Part shown: one piece after another, positions 41,360-49,579 of the stretch | Layout: every line of letters starts with the position of its first letter | How positions within the stretch are numbered: the first letter of the stretch is position 1 | Assembly (NCBI RefSeq): GCF_007362775.1 | Contig: NZ_CP041692.1 | Coordinates: forward strand, 4,216,001-4,280,000 | Origin: Microlunatus elymi | GTDB taxonomy: Bacteria; Actinomycetota; Actinomycetes; Propionibacteriales; Propionibacteriaceae | Length of the DNA: 64,000 bases | Direction: 5' to 3' | Notes under the pieces: generated by a model | The model's database searches: none | Seen by the model: only the letters and a program-made list of their open reading frames with translations | Told to the model about the DNA's origin: nothing | Translations under genes and position numbers: made by a program

Positions 41360-42550
41360 TCATCCCAGGTACTCTCCGGCCCGAGCAACGATCCGTCCGG
41401 CCTTGATCACCGTACGGTCGACGGGCAGCGCGACGATTGGCTCGACCGGCGTCTGGCCGGGCATCAGCACCAGGTCGGCGCTGCAGCCCGGTGCGATGCC
41501 GAAGTCGGCGACGTTCATGATCGTGGCCCCACCCACACTGATCAGGTCGTACACGGTGTCCAGCTCCTCGTCGGTGGACAGGCCGTTGCGCCAGGCAAGC
41601 TGGTAACCCTTGAACAGCATGTCCGACCGGTTCATCGGTCCCCATGAGTCGAGGGCCCCGTCGCACCCCGAACCGATCGTCAGCCCGGCCGCGCGGGCCA
41701 GCCGCAGCGGCGGCTTCGGATCACCGCTGGGCGCGTTGGTGGTGATCGCGATACCGGCTTCGACCATGCCGTCGATCAGTCGTCGCGCGGACACCTCGTC
41801 GACACCGCCGAGGAAGTCGGGATGGCTGATCACGACCTTCCCGGCGAGCCCGGTCGCGCGGGTCCGCTCGATGATCAACTCCGCTGAGAAGGCACCGAGG
41901 GCACCGGCCTCGTGCAGATGAACGTCGACCCCAGCACCATGCTTGACCGCGAGATCGAACAACAGATCAAGGTGTTTCACCGGATTCCGCTCAAGCATGC
42001 AGGGGTCGATACCGCCGATGATGTCCGCACCCTCGCCCAGGGCCGCATCGAGCAACTCTTCGGTGCCGGGGCGGGTCGCAACTCCACTCTGCGGGAACGC
42101 GATGATCTGCATGGTCAATGCAGCTGCGTACCGTTCCCGGACCGCGATCATCGCCTCCAGCCCGCGCAGGCCGGCATCGGTGTCGATGTCGACGAAGGCG
42201 CGGGTGTGCGTCGCCCCGTTGCCGATCATGACCTCGGCGTTGCGACCGATCTGTCGCTCGTAGACCCAGTCCGGCGACCGCCGCAGATCACGCTCGTCGG
42301 CAACCATCCGTTGCAGCCCTCGGCCCGGCTCGCGGTGATACCAGTCCATGCCCAGCAGAGACTTGTCCAAGTGCGAGTGCGCGTCGACGAACCCCGGCAC
42401 CAGCACCTTCCCGGTTCCGTCGAGGACCTCGATCCCGGGCGGCGCGATCAGCCCCGCTCCGATCGACTCGATCCTGGAGTTCATGATCAACACGTCACCG
42501 CGCCGGTGTCCGCGTGGCAGCACGTTCTTGATCAACAAGTCGTTCGGCAT
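41360..42550 (-). CDS. cytosine deaminase-like amidohydrolase
   Basis: A 396-aa metal-dependent hydrolase with DAHSHLDKSLLGMDW (HxHLDK metal motif), FPQSGVATRPGTEELLDAAL, GVDVHLHEAGALG, VISHPDFLGG, GLTIGSGCDGALDSWGPMN (catalytic Asp in GCD) and GCSADLVLMPGQTPVEPIV. ATG 42550 with AAGGAG five bases upstream was preferred to GTG 42556. It is divergent from the AtzD-like gene with operator site 4 between them, and precedes the frameshifted amidohydrolase on the same strand. Confidence 0.9.
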   Translation of the reverse strand: MPNDLLIKNVLPRGHRRGDVLIMNSRIESIGAGLIAPPGIEVLDGTGKVLVPGFVDAHSHLDKSLLGMDWYHREPGRGLQRMVADERDLRRSPDWVYERQIGRNAEVMIGNGATHTRAFVDIDTDAGLRGLEAMIAVRERYAAALTMQIIAFPQSGVATRPGTEELLDAALGEGADIIGGIDPCMLERNPVKHLDLLFDLAVKHGAGVDVHLHEAGALGAFSAELIIERTRATGLAGKVVISHPDFLGGVDEVSARRLIDGMVEAGIAITTNAPSGDPKPPLRLARAAGLTIGSGCDGALDSWGPMNRSDMLFKGYQLAWRNGLSTDEELDTVYDLISVGGATIMNVADFGIAPGCSADLVLMPGQTPVEPIVALPVDRTVIKAGRIVARAGEYLG

Positions 42551-42589
42551 CTTCACTCCTTGCTGGTTCGACAGCTTCTGAGCGACAAA

Positions 42590-42599
42590 TGGTATACAG
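42590..42599. promoter_or_regulatory. GntR operator site 4 (TGGTATACAG)
   Basis: One base from the perfect TGGTATACCA, in the 77-bp gap between the divergent amidohydrolase (42550) and AtzD-like gene (42628). It could control both. Confidence 0.65.
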
Positions 42600-42627
42600 T
42601 TTTTGCCGTTCGGATAGAGGAGAACCG

Positions 42628-43740
42628 ATGGTTGCAGAGACGCAGATCGATGCCGTGCGGGTGCCGATGGCGCACACCGGTGACGTCTGTGAGCTGGACC
42701 TGCTGCTGACCGACGGCCGACTACACCCCGACGACGTGATCGCGGTGACCGGAAAGGTCGAGGACTCGAACACCGGCGGCAACAGCCGGGTGGACGCCGA
42801 CCATGCCGTACGACGCTTCCTGGCCGAGCGCGGAACCAGATCCGAACCTGAGATCGGCACGATCCCGATGGTTTTCACCACCGGTGGCGTCGGCATTCTC
42901 ACCCCGCATCTGGTGGTGTACAGCCGTAGCCGAGCCGAGCCGGCTCCCGACGGGGGTCCGCGGCTTGCGGTCGGCACGGCCCGTTCGGCGCGGATGCTGC
43001 CGCAGTGGACCGGCACCGCTCGGGTGATCGAAGCGAACGCCGATGCCGTCCGCGCCGCCGCCGACGACGCCGGGCTGCTCCCCGAGCAGACGGAATACGT
43101 TGTGGGTAAGGCATATCACCCGTCCCAGCAGGCTCTCGCCGCCGCGCGAGCCGCCGGGAAGGACATCGACGCGCTCGATGACGACACGCTGTTTCGCAAG
43201 ACCAGCGGCAGCGCGGCACTCGGCGTCGCGGTCGCGACGCACGAACTGGCATTGCCGAGCGGCAATCAGGTCGGCGTCGAACCGGGGCTGTGGTCCGGTC
43301 GGGCCTGCATCTCGGCCAACGCGTGGGAACCGGTCGGCGGCAACGGACCGGACACCCAGCTGATCCTGATGGGCAACCGCCCCGGCGCCGGCGGCCGGTT
43401 GCGGGTCGGACGCGCTGTGATCGGTGATCTGCTCGACGTGGACGCGCTGCCGCGGGCGCTGCGCCGGGCAGGGCTCGAGGTCGGGCCGGGGCCGCTCACC
43501 GCCGACCAGCGGGCTCGGGTGATCGCCGTCTACGTCAAGATCGGTCTGCCTCCGGACGGACTGCTGCGTGGCCGGCGGCAGGTGATCGAAAGTCCGTCGT
43601 ACTCGGGCGAGGTCAAGATTGCAGCCGGTGCCATGTTCGCCGGCTGGCTGCAGGACACGATGATCTATCTCTCCGGTTCGGCCAGCCACCAGGGCCCGCC
43701 GGGCGGCGGCACCCTGGCTGTGATCGTCGACGTCAGCTGA
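42628..43740 (+). CDS. ring-opening amidohydrolase, AtzD/TrzD/barbiturase family
   Basis: A 370-aa member of the cyanuric acid hydrolase/barbiturase family, which opens cyclic imide rings with three Ser-Lys dyads in a threefold repeat. The three Lys are visible at 43 (VTGKVEDS), 161 (VVGKAY) and 304 (VYVKIG). Other signs are ILTPHLVVYSR, KTSGSAALGVAVATHE, LILMGNRPG, LRVGRAVIGDLLD and YLSGSASHQGPPGGG. The first-domain Ser of the FSGGTEG motif is replaced (FTTGGVG), so it is a divergent member and its ring substrate is open. ATG 42628 follows GAGGAG. It ends 8 bp inside the opposite amidohydrolase gene. Confidence 0.82.
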   Translation: MVAETQIDAVRVPMAHTGDVCELDLLLTDGRLHPDDVIAVTGKVEDSNTGGNSRVDADHAVRRFLAERGTRSEPEIGTIPMVFTTGGVGILTPHLVVYSRSRAEPAPDGGPRLAVGTARSARMLPQWTGTARVIEANADAVRAAADDAGLLPEQTEYVVGKAYHPSQQALAAARAAGKDIDALDDDTLFRKTSGSAALGVAVATHELALPSGNQVGVEPGLWSGRACISANAWEPVGGNGPDTQLILMGNRPGAGGRLRVGRAVIGDLLDVDALPRALRRAGLEVGPGPLTADQRARVIAVYVKIGLPPDGLLRGRRQVIESPSYSGEVKIAAGAMFAGWLQDTMIYLSGSASHQGPPGGGTLAVIVDVS

Positions 43741-44941
43741 CCCGGACCCCGCGGCGAAAGACCCGTTCGCGGGAGGACCGGCGGGCGACTGCCTCAGCGG
43801 TGCAGGAAGCCCGTACCAGCAGGAAACTGGCCCGATCACCGACCGACGGCCAGGCTCGCCGGCCGTCCACCGACCATCGGGCCGGCTCGCCGGCGCCGAA
43901 CAGCAGCGACTGCGCGAGCCGGCGTTCGTCGGACCAGCCGAAACGCTGCGCGAGCATCCACACCTGCTCCAGAATGTCGCCCTGACCGAACGGAGTGAGG
44001 ATGTCGGTGATGCTGTCACTGCCGAGAGAAACCGCAACCCCGGCAGCAGAAAGGGCCGGAATCGGGATCACCGGACCGCCGACGGCCATGGTGGTGCCGA
44101 CCGCCATGCGGGCGTCCGCAAGCCGCTCGGCCGCTGCCGCGACGGTTCCCGGGTCGGCGTTGGCCAGCGCGTTGGCGTTGCTCAGCGACACCCGACCCTG
44201 CCAGCCGGCGTCGATCGTGTAGTCGATCACCCGGTCGAGCTCGAACAGGCCGAGGGTGCCCGGATCGTGCAGGTGCAGGTCGACACCGACGTCGTACTCC
44301 ACCGCCAGGTCGAAGATCGTTTCCAACGTCCGTTCGACGTTGCGCTCGCGGGATCCCGGATCCAGACCGCCGACCACCGAGGCACCCGCCCGCAGAGCCT
44401 GGGCCAGCAGCGGTTTGATCTTTCCGTCCTGCAGCCCGTGTTGCGGATACGCGACGACCTCGGTGCCGACATCGCCGCGGCCACGTACGACCTCCAGCAC
44501 ACGCTCCACGTTGCGAGTGCCGATCACATGGTCAACATTGCAGTGCGCGACCACCTCGGTCGTGCCGTTGGAGATCAGCAGGTCGAGAATCGCGTTGCTA
44601 CGAACGGGAATCGCCTCCGACATCTCCGGCAGCAGCCGCTCCTCCTCGGCCAGCCAGAATCGGCCCGGAACGGGGGCCCGCCACGCTCCACCGTAGAAGG
44701 TCTTGTCCAGATGCACGTGGGTGTCCCGCAGCGACGGGAGTAGCAGCAGCCCGTCGGCGTCGACGATCGCCTCGGACGGTGGTGCCGAGTCGCCGATCCG
44801 GATCTCTGCGAAGGAACCGTCGACGATCTTGATCGCACTCGGGCTCGCCTCGGTCCTGGCGCCATCCTCCGTGTCGATGATCGCGGTCTCGACCAGGACA
44901 TTGTCCAACCAGACAACGCGTTCTGGTACGACGTCGGTCAT
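43733..44941 (-). CDS. amidohydrolase, cytosine deaminase/AtzC-like
   Basis: A 402-aa metal hydrolase with LRDTHVHLDKTFYGGAW (HxHLDK), VVAHCNVDHVIGTRNVERVL, YPQHGLQDGKIKPLLAQAL, GVDLHLHDPGTLG, VSLSNANALA and VAVSLGSDSITDILTPFGQG (catalytic Asp in GSD). It is close in layout to the enzymes at 31359 and 41360. ATG 44941 overlaps the ankyrin gene stop as ATGA, so it is translationally coupled. It overlaps the AtzD-like gene tail to tail by 8 bp. Confidence 0.88.
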   Translation of the reverse strand: MTDVVPERVVWLDNVLVETAIIDTEDGARTEASPSAIKIVDGSFAEIRIGDSAPPSEAIVDADGLLLLPSLRDTHVHLDKTFYGGAWRAPVPGRFWLAEEERLLPEMSEAIPVRSNAILDLLISNGTTEVVAHCNVDHVIGTRNVERVLEVVRGRGDVGTEVVAYPQHGLQDGKIKPLLAQALRAGASVVGGLDPGSRERNVERTLETIFDLAVEYDVGVDLHLHDPGTLGLFELDRVIDYTIDAGWQGRVSLSNANALANADPGTVAAAAERLADARMAVGTTMAVGGPVIPIPALSAAGVAVSLGSDSITDILTPFGQGDILEQVWMLAQRFGWSDERRLAQSLLFGAGEPARWSVDGRRAWPSVGDRASFLLVRASCTAEAVARRSSRERVFRRGVRVS

Positions 44942-45543
44942 TGGGCGCCGGCCTGACGCAACCGGTCGGCGACGGTGGCAGGGCCGCGTTGTTCGGCATG
45001 CTGGAGCGGGGTGACGCCGTCGCCGTCGGGCAGGTTCGGGTCCGCGCCGGCCGTGAGCAGGATGTCGACGACCTGCTGATGCCGGGTCCCTCCCGTACCG
45101 AGAATGATCGCCTCCAGCAGGGCGGTCCAGCCGAGCCGGTTGACATGATCAAGATCGAGATCCAGGTCGACCACTCTGCGGACGTAGTCCACGTGCCCAC
45201 GCTCGCTGGCAGGGATGATCGAGATCCCGCCGTACCGGTTGACCAGAGTGAAGTCCGGATTCCCCGGCAGCAATGACTCGACCATCGCCACACCGCCGGT
45301 CACCCCGGTCACCAACCAGGCGGTGTCGTGTCGATCGTCGACGGTGTTGGGATCGGCGCCGGCGGCAACCAGCACCCGGGCCACCTCGACCCGGTCCTGC
45401 GCGGCGGCCAACAGCAACGGCGTGCGGCCGTGGTCGTCGCGAGCCTCGAGTGCCGCGCCGTTCCGGAGGGCGTTCTGGACGCGATCGACATTGCCGGTCG
45501 CGGCTGCGGCCAGCAGTTCTTCGTCAACGGTCGGCGAGGTCAT
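44938..45543 (-). CDS. ankyrin-repeat protein
   Basis: A 201-aa cytosolic protein of about five ankyrin repeats (LLAAAATGNVDRVQNALRNG, DDHGRTPLLLAAAQDRVEVA, ASERGHVDYVRRVVDLD, NRLGWTALLEAIILG, DGDGVTPLQHAEQRG). Ankyrin repeats bind proteins. It is first in a two-gene operon with the amidohydrolase. Actinobacteria often carry such proteins beside catabolic enzymes, with no known role. Confidence 0.9.
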   Translation of the reverse strand: MTSPTVDEELLAAAATGNVDRVQNALRNGAALEARDDHGRTPLLLAAAQDRVEVARVLVAAGADPNTVDDRHDTAWLVTGVTGGVAMVESLLPGNPDFTLVNRYGGISIIPASERGHVDYVRRVVDLDLDLDHVNRLGWTALLEAIILGTGGTRHQQVVDILLTAGADPNLPDGDGVTPLQHAEQRGPATVADRLRQAGAQ

Positions 45544-45621
45544 GGCCCTCCATCACCATTGCTGGGATGCCGCGCGGATCCGACGCACCCTACCGGGAAA
45601 GTCCCTGAGTAGGTTGTTCGT

Positions 45622-46179
45622 GTGGCTGCACGATCGGGATTGAGTCCCCGGGACACGAGCGCGCTGGTCGCCTTTGCCGAATTCGTCACCGGCCGGGCAG
45701 CCGAGGGCATCGGCCAGATCGACGACCGGGCAGCCGAGCTGGCGGCCGGACTGCTCGGCGAACTCACCCCGCCACCGGGCAAGCTGTCCGATTCGCTCCG
45801 GGTCCGGATCGTCGAGCTGGTCGATGCCGTCGACGAGCACAATGGGCGCTGCCCGGATGATCAACTGGAGATTCCCCGGCAGCCGCTGGCCATCGCCTGC
45901 CGATCATTGTGCGGCTGGCTGGAGCGGCGCCATCCCGGCCGCAGCGTCGAGGTCCGGGTGCCTCCGTACGCGGCGGTGCAGTGTGGCATCGGACCGCAGG
46001 GTCCCACGCACACCCGTGGCACCCCGCCGAACGTCGTCGAGACCGAGCCGCTGGTCTTCCTCCGACTGGCCACCGGTCGGCTGGATTGGCAACGGGCCAA
46101 GGCCGCCAGGCAGATCGCGGCCAGCGGGCAGCGCGCCGATCTGTCCGAGGCGCTGCCGATCCACCGGACCCGCCGCTAG
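45622..46179 (+). CDS. sterol carrier-like protein (actinobacterial SCP)
   Basis: A 185-aa protein matching the bacterial SCP-like domain found singly in most actinobacteria (SVEVRVPPYAAVQCGIGPQG, THTRGTPPNVVETEPLVFL, ATGRLDW, ASGQRADLSEALP). It may bind lipids. The start is GTG 45622. It is convergent with the L,D-transpeptidase, overlapping by four bases. It marks a return to core chromosome. Confidence 0.85.
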   Translation: MAARSGLSPRDTSALVAFAEFVTGRAAEGIGQIDDRAAELAAGLLGELTPPPGKLSDSLRVRIVELVDAVDEHNGRCPDDQLEIPRQPLAIACRSLCGWLERRHPGRSVEVRVPPYAAVQCGIGPQGPTHTRGTPPNVVETEPLVFLRLATGRLDWQRAKAARQIAASGQRADLSEALPIHRTRR

Positions 46180-46937
46180 CTCGTGATCACGATCTTGTCG
46201 CCGCTGCGCAGGTAGGCCAATGCGATCCGCATGTTCTTCCGGCTGACCGCGACGCAGCCCGCGGTCGCGCCCTTTCCCTTCACGTGCAGGAAAATCCCGG
46301 CGCCGCGGTAGCGGACGGCGTGCGGTGGCCGGTTGTAGTTGATCACCATCGCGAAGTCGTACTGGCCCGGGTAGTCGGTCAGCCGCTCGCTGCTGTTCTT
46401 GTTGGAGGCGGGCAGCCAGTAGCGGAATCCGCCGGACTTCTTGTTCCGCAGGGTGTTGTAGTGGCTGCTCTGGTTGTCCTCGACCCAGTAGTCGCCGGAC
46501 TTGACGCGGTGGTAGCTCACCCACGATCCGGGATCGGCCTTGAGCCCGAACGCCGTGGTGATCGTGTAGGTGCCGCGCGGCGTCGTCCCGGTGCCCTGCT
46601 TGCGTTGGGTGCCGGCCACCGTGCCGCCGTAGCCGACCCTGCTCTTGGTGGCCAGGAACATCCGCTGGAACGAGCACTTCTTGCCGTTGATCCGGACGTA
46701 GAACCCGGTGTTGGCGTAGGTCTTTGACTTCTGGTTCACCACGATCACCGTGCGCTGCTTGGCGCCGACCGTGGTCCTTACGCCGTTCAGCTTGGGTGTG
46801 CAGCGTTTCCAACCCTTGCCGTACTTGCTGGAGCCGGCGGAGATGTCGGCCGCCTCGGCCGTCGGCACCCCGATCCCGGCGCAGACCAGCGCGACGCCGG
46901 CCAGTCCGGTGAGCATGATCAACAACAGTCTGCGCAT
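46176..46937 (-). CDS. secreted L,D-transpeptidase (YkuD domain)
   Basis: A 253-aa exported protein. The signal peptide is LLLIMLTGLAGVALVCAG with likely cleavage at AEAAD (residue about 30). The YkuD domain covers about residues 60-253 and ends in the active-site motif GIFLHVKGKGATAGCVAV with catalytic Cys228 and the His before it. Such enzymes make 3-3 cross-links in peptidoglycan or attach proteins. ATG 46937 follows GGGAGA. Confidence 0.88.
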   Translation of the reverse strand: MRRLLLIMLTGLAGVALVCAGIGVPTAEAADISAGSSKYGKGWKRCTPKLNGVRTTVGAKQRTVIVVNQKSKTYANTGFYVRINGKKCSFQRMFLATKSRVGYGGTVAGTQRKQGTGTTPRGTYTITTAFGLKADPGSWVSYHRVKSGDYWVEDNQSSHYNTLRNKKSGGFRYWLPASNKNSSERLTDYPGQYDFAMVINYNRPPHAVRYRGAGIFLHVKGKGATAGCVAVSRKNMRIALAYLRSGDKIVITS

Positions 46938-47008
46938 GGCGATCTCCCTCGGTCGCGGGCCCCGAACCGCTCAGCACGCTACCGCACGACGCCGCGAGCC
47001 GTCGAAGG

Positions 47009-47458
47009 TCAGGGCTCGAGGTCGGTGACTCCTTGACCGGTCGCGATGTCGAACGGGACCGACGCCTGATCGTGGGTGATCAGCCAGTCACCGTCGATTT
47101 TCTGGAAGCAGAAGGTGGCGCGGACCCACATGCCGTCGGTCGGGATGCCGTTCTGGAGGGTGCCGCTGAGTCGGCCGAAGCCGTGGCCGAAAGCGACCTG
47201 GTCGCCGACGGTGACCGCCAGGTCGCGGACCTCGTACGAGATGTCGGCGAAGATCGCGAACGCCCGCTGCCAGTTCTTGAGTTTGGCGTCCAGGCCGACG
47301 TGCTGGAGCGGCGGTTCGACGTCGAAGGAGACCACCTCCGGGGCGTACACCTGCTTGAGGACCTCGAGGTCCTTGTCCCTGATGCCGTCGATGATCATGC
47401 CGATTCGGTCCCGGATCCGTCCCTCGTCGGTCTCGTGTTGCTTTGTCAGCGTCGTCAT
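47009..47458 (-). CDS. SnoaL/NTF2-like protein (calcium/calmodulin-kinase-II-association type)
   Basis: A 149-aa single-domain cone-fold protein (RIRDRIGMIIDGIRDKDLEV, YAPEVVSFDVEPPLQHVG, WQRAFAIFADISYEVRDLA, MWVRATFCFQKIDGDWLITH). Ligand and reaction are unknown. ATG 47458 follows GGAGGGAT. No operon partner. Confidence 0.85.
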   Translation of the reverse strand: MTTLTKQHETDEGRIRDRIGMIIDGIRDKDLEVLKQVYAPEVVSFDVEPPLQHVGLDAKLKNWQRAFAIFADISYEVRDLAVTVGDQVAFGHGFGRLSGTLQNGIPTDGMWVRATFCFQKIDGDWLITHDQASVPFDIATGQGVTDLEP

Positions 47459-47543
47459 CCCTGATCCCTCCCGCGGCGGTGCCGGTCGGACCGCCTACGG
47501 GTGTGACGGAGCAGCTGGTCAGGGTGTGACGACAGCGAGCTGG

Positions 47544-47978
47544 TCAGTCGCCGCCGGCTGACGGCTCCTCGGGGCGCCCGTCCTCGCCACGCTCGATCAG
47601 GACGCCGATCATCTCGGCGATCTGTGCCATGCCGGCCGCGGTCTGATCGAGACGTGCTCGCATCTCTGCGAATCCCCGGTCCACCTGCTCGAAGCGCCGG
47701 TCCACCTGCTCGAAGCGCCGGTCCACCTGCTCGAAGCGCCGGTCCATTTCCGAGCGAAGGTCGGCGATCTCCGCATGCACCGCCACGAACCCAGCAGCGG
47801 TCTGCTCGCCGAGCGCGCTGATCGCCGCGCGGTTCGCACCAGCCAGCACCGCGAGATCCGACACCTCGTGGTCCTGCGCCGCCGCCAGATGCCGGGCTGC
47901 CCGCGCGTCTTCGGCGACGATCTTGATCTTGTCTTCCAGTATCGACACGCGCTCTTCCAGGTCCCCGTTCTCCGCCAT
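47544..47978 (-). CDS. coiled-coil protein with tandem heptads, 144 aa
   Basis: It is nearly all helical coiled coil. The centre has three perfect copies of the heptad RRFEQVD (about residues 79-99), encoded by an almost exact 21-bp DNA repeat. There is no membrane helix or enzyme motif. The N-terminal ERVSILEDKIKIVAEDARAA is also a heptad pattern. It is likely a structural or scaffold protein. The repeat number may vary between strains. Confidence 0.7.
   Translation of the reverse strand: MAENGDLEERVSILEDKIKIVAEDARAARHLAAAQDHEVSDLAVLAGANRAAISALGEQTAAGFVAVHAEIADLRSEMDRRFEQVDRRFEQVDRRFEQVDRGFAEMRARLDQTAAGMAQIAEMIGVLIERGEDGRPEEPSAGGD
47678..47745. repeat. 21-bp tandem repeat, about 3.2 copies
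   Basis: Unit CGGTCCACCTGCTCGAAGCG plus C, repeated from 47678 with nearly no change and fading at 47740. It lies inside the coiled-coil gene and keeps the reading frame. Confidence 0.85.
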
Positions 47979-48043
47979 ACGGGGAGACTAACCCGGCTCC
48001 GGCGCGCCCACGCCCGAGTTATCCACAGCTTCGGAGCAAGATG

Positions 48044-49375
48044 TCAGAGCACCGGCAGCAACCGCTCCAACTCGAACGGGGTGACCTGGCGGAGGTGGTC
48101 GGCGAACTCCTGCTTCTTGTTCCGCAGGAAGAAGTCGAAGACGTGATCACCGAGGGTCTCGGCGACCAGGTCGGAGTCCTCCATCACCCGGATCGCCTCG
48201 TCCAGATTCTGCGGCAGCGGCTTGATCCCCATCGCCCGCCGTTCCCGCTCGGTCAGCGACCAGACGTCGTCCTCGGCACCCGCCGGCATCTCGTACTCGC
48301 CGTTGATGCCGGCCAACCCGGCGGACAGGATCAGCGCGAACGCCAGGTACGGGTTGACGCCGGAGTCCAGCGATCGCAGCTCGATCCGGGTCGAGTTCGG
48401 CTTGCCGGCGGTCGGCACCCGGACCAGCGCGGAACGATTGTTGCGGCCCCAGCAGATGTAGGTCGGCGCCTCGCCGCCACTGGCCAACCGGCGGTACGAG
48501 TTGACCCACTGATTGGTGACCGCGGCGATCTCGGCGGCGTGCGCGAGCAGGCCGGCGATGAAGTGCCGGGCGACCTTGGACAGGTGATTCTCCGCAGTGG
48601 CGTCGTAGAACGCGTTGTTGTCACCCTCGAACAGGGACATGTGGGTGTGCATCGCCGAGCCCGGATACTCGGTGAACGGCTTCGGCATGAAAGAGGCCTG
48701 CAGACCTTGGGACAGCGCGACCTCCTTGACCACCACCCGGAAGGTCATGATGTTGTCGGCCATGCTCAACGCGTCGGCGTAGCGCAGGTCGATCTCCTGC
48801 TGGCCGGGCGCGCCTTCGTGATGGGAGAACTCCACCGAGATCCCCATCTGCTCCAGCATGGTGATCGCCTCGCGACGGAAATCGCTGCCGATGCTCTGCG
48901 GGGTGTGGTCGAAGTAGCCGCTGCTGTCGACCGGGATCGGCCGTTCCCCGGGCCGACTCTCCCCCTTGAACAGGAAGAACTCCACCTCCGGATGGGTGTA
49001 GAAGGTGAACCCGAGATCACCGGCCTTCTTCAGCGCCCGCTTCAGCACGTACCGCGGGTCGGCGTAGGAGGGCGAACCGTCCGGCATCTTGATGTCGCAG
49101 AACATCCGTGCGGTGGCCGGGCTCTGATTGCGCCACGGCAGCACCTGGAAGGTGGACGGATCCGGACGCGCGACCATGTCGGCCTCGTACACCCGGGCGA
49201 AGCCCTCGATCGCCGAACCGTCGAAGCCGATGCCCTCCTCGAAGGCGCCCTCCAACTCGGCCGGTGCGATCGCCACCGACTTGAGGAACCCCAACACGTC
49301 GGCGAACCAGAGCCGTACGAACCGTACGTCGCGCTCCTCGACCGCCCGAAGCACGAACTCGGTCTGCTTGTCCAT
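48044..49375 (-). CDS. glnA2: glutamine synthetase GlnA2 type
   Basis: A 443-aa type I-alpha glutamine synthetase. Landmarks are GFLKSVAIAPAELEGAFEEG, GIGFDGSAIEGF, HPEVEFFLF, VEFSHHEGAPGQQEIDLRYA, SFMPKPF.., MHTHMSLFEG and NRSALVRVP. It is close in order and length to mycobacterial GlnA2. The Tyr adenylylation loop of GlnA1 is not evident. Related enzymes in Streptomyces glutamylate polyamines, so glutamine synthesis is not certain. ATG 49375. It is next to zwf on the same strand. Confidence 0.93.
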   Translation of the reverse strand: MDKQTEFVLRAVEERDVRFVRLWFADVLGFLKSVAIAPAELEGAFEEGIGFDGSAIEGFARVYEADMVARPDPSTFQVLPWRNQSPATARMFCDIKMPDGSPSYADPRYVLKRALKKAGDLGFTFYTHPEVEFFLFKGESRPGERPIPVDSSGYFDHTPQSIGSDFRREAITMLEQMGISVEFSHHEGAPGQQEIDLRYADALSMADNIMTFRVVVKEVALSQGLQASFMPKPFTEYPGSAMHTHMSLFEGDNNAFYDATAENHLSKVARHFIAGLLAHAAEIAAVTNQWVNSYRRLASGGEAPTYICWGRNNRSALVRVPTAGKPNSTRIELRSLDSGVNPYLAFALILSAGLAGINGEYEMPAGAEDDVWSLTERERRAMGIKPLPQNLDEAIRVMEDSDLVAETLGDHVFDFFLRNKKQEFADHLRQVTPFELERLLPVL

Positions 49376-49561
49376 GAGGCTGAGTCTGCCTGGTGTGAGT
49401 AACGCTCACGTAACCGCCCCACTCCCCCAAACGTCGAGCCGTCACGTCGAACGTTTGAAGCGGCAATGAACTACCAGTCGAGCGCCCCAGCGCGAGACCG
49501 CCACCGGAGCGAAGCGGAGGCGGCGGCGCGAGTCGTGCGCATCGGTGACCGCGGCGGGGGT

Positions 49562-49579
49562 CCGGGGGGTCGCCCCCGG
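49562..49579 (-). terminator. hairpin downstream of zwf
   Basis: GC stem CCGGGGG/CCCCCGG with a 4-base loop directly after the zwf stop codon. No T-run. The 204-bp gap to glnA2 has no gene. Confidence 0.5.

Noticed and set aside
30500-45543. Arginine deiminase-type energy pathway
   Set aside because: Carbamate kinases are present, but there is no arcA deiminase or ornithine carbamoyltransferase. The FdrA/DUF1116/DUF2877 genes take the carbamoyltransferase place.
47678-47745. Possible CRISPR array
   Set aside because: The 21-bp units follow each other without spacers and encode heptads in frame.
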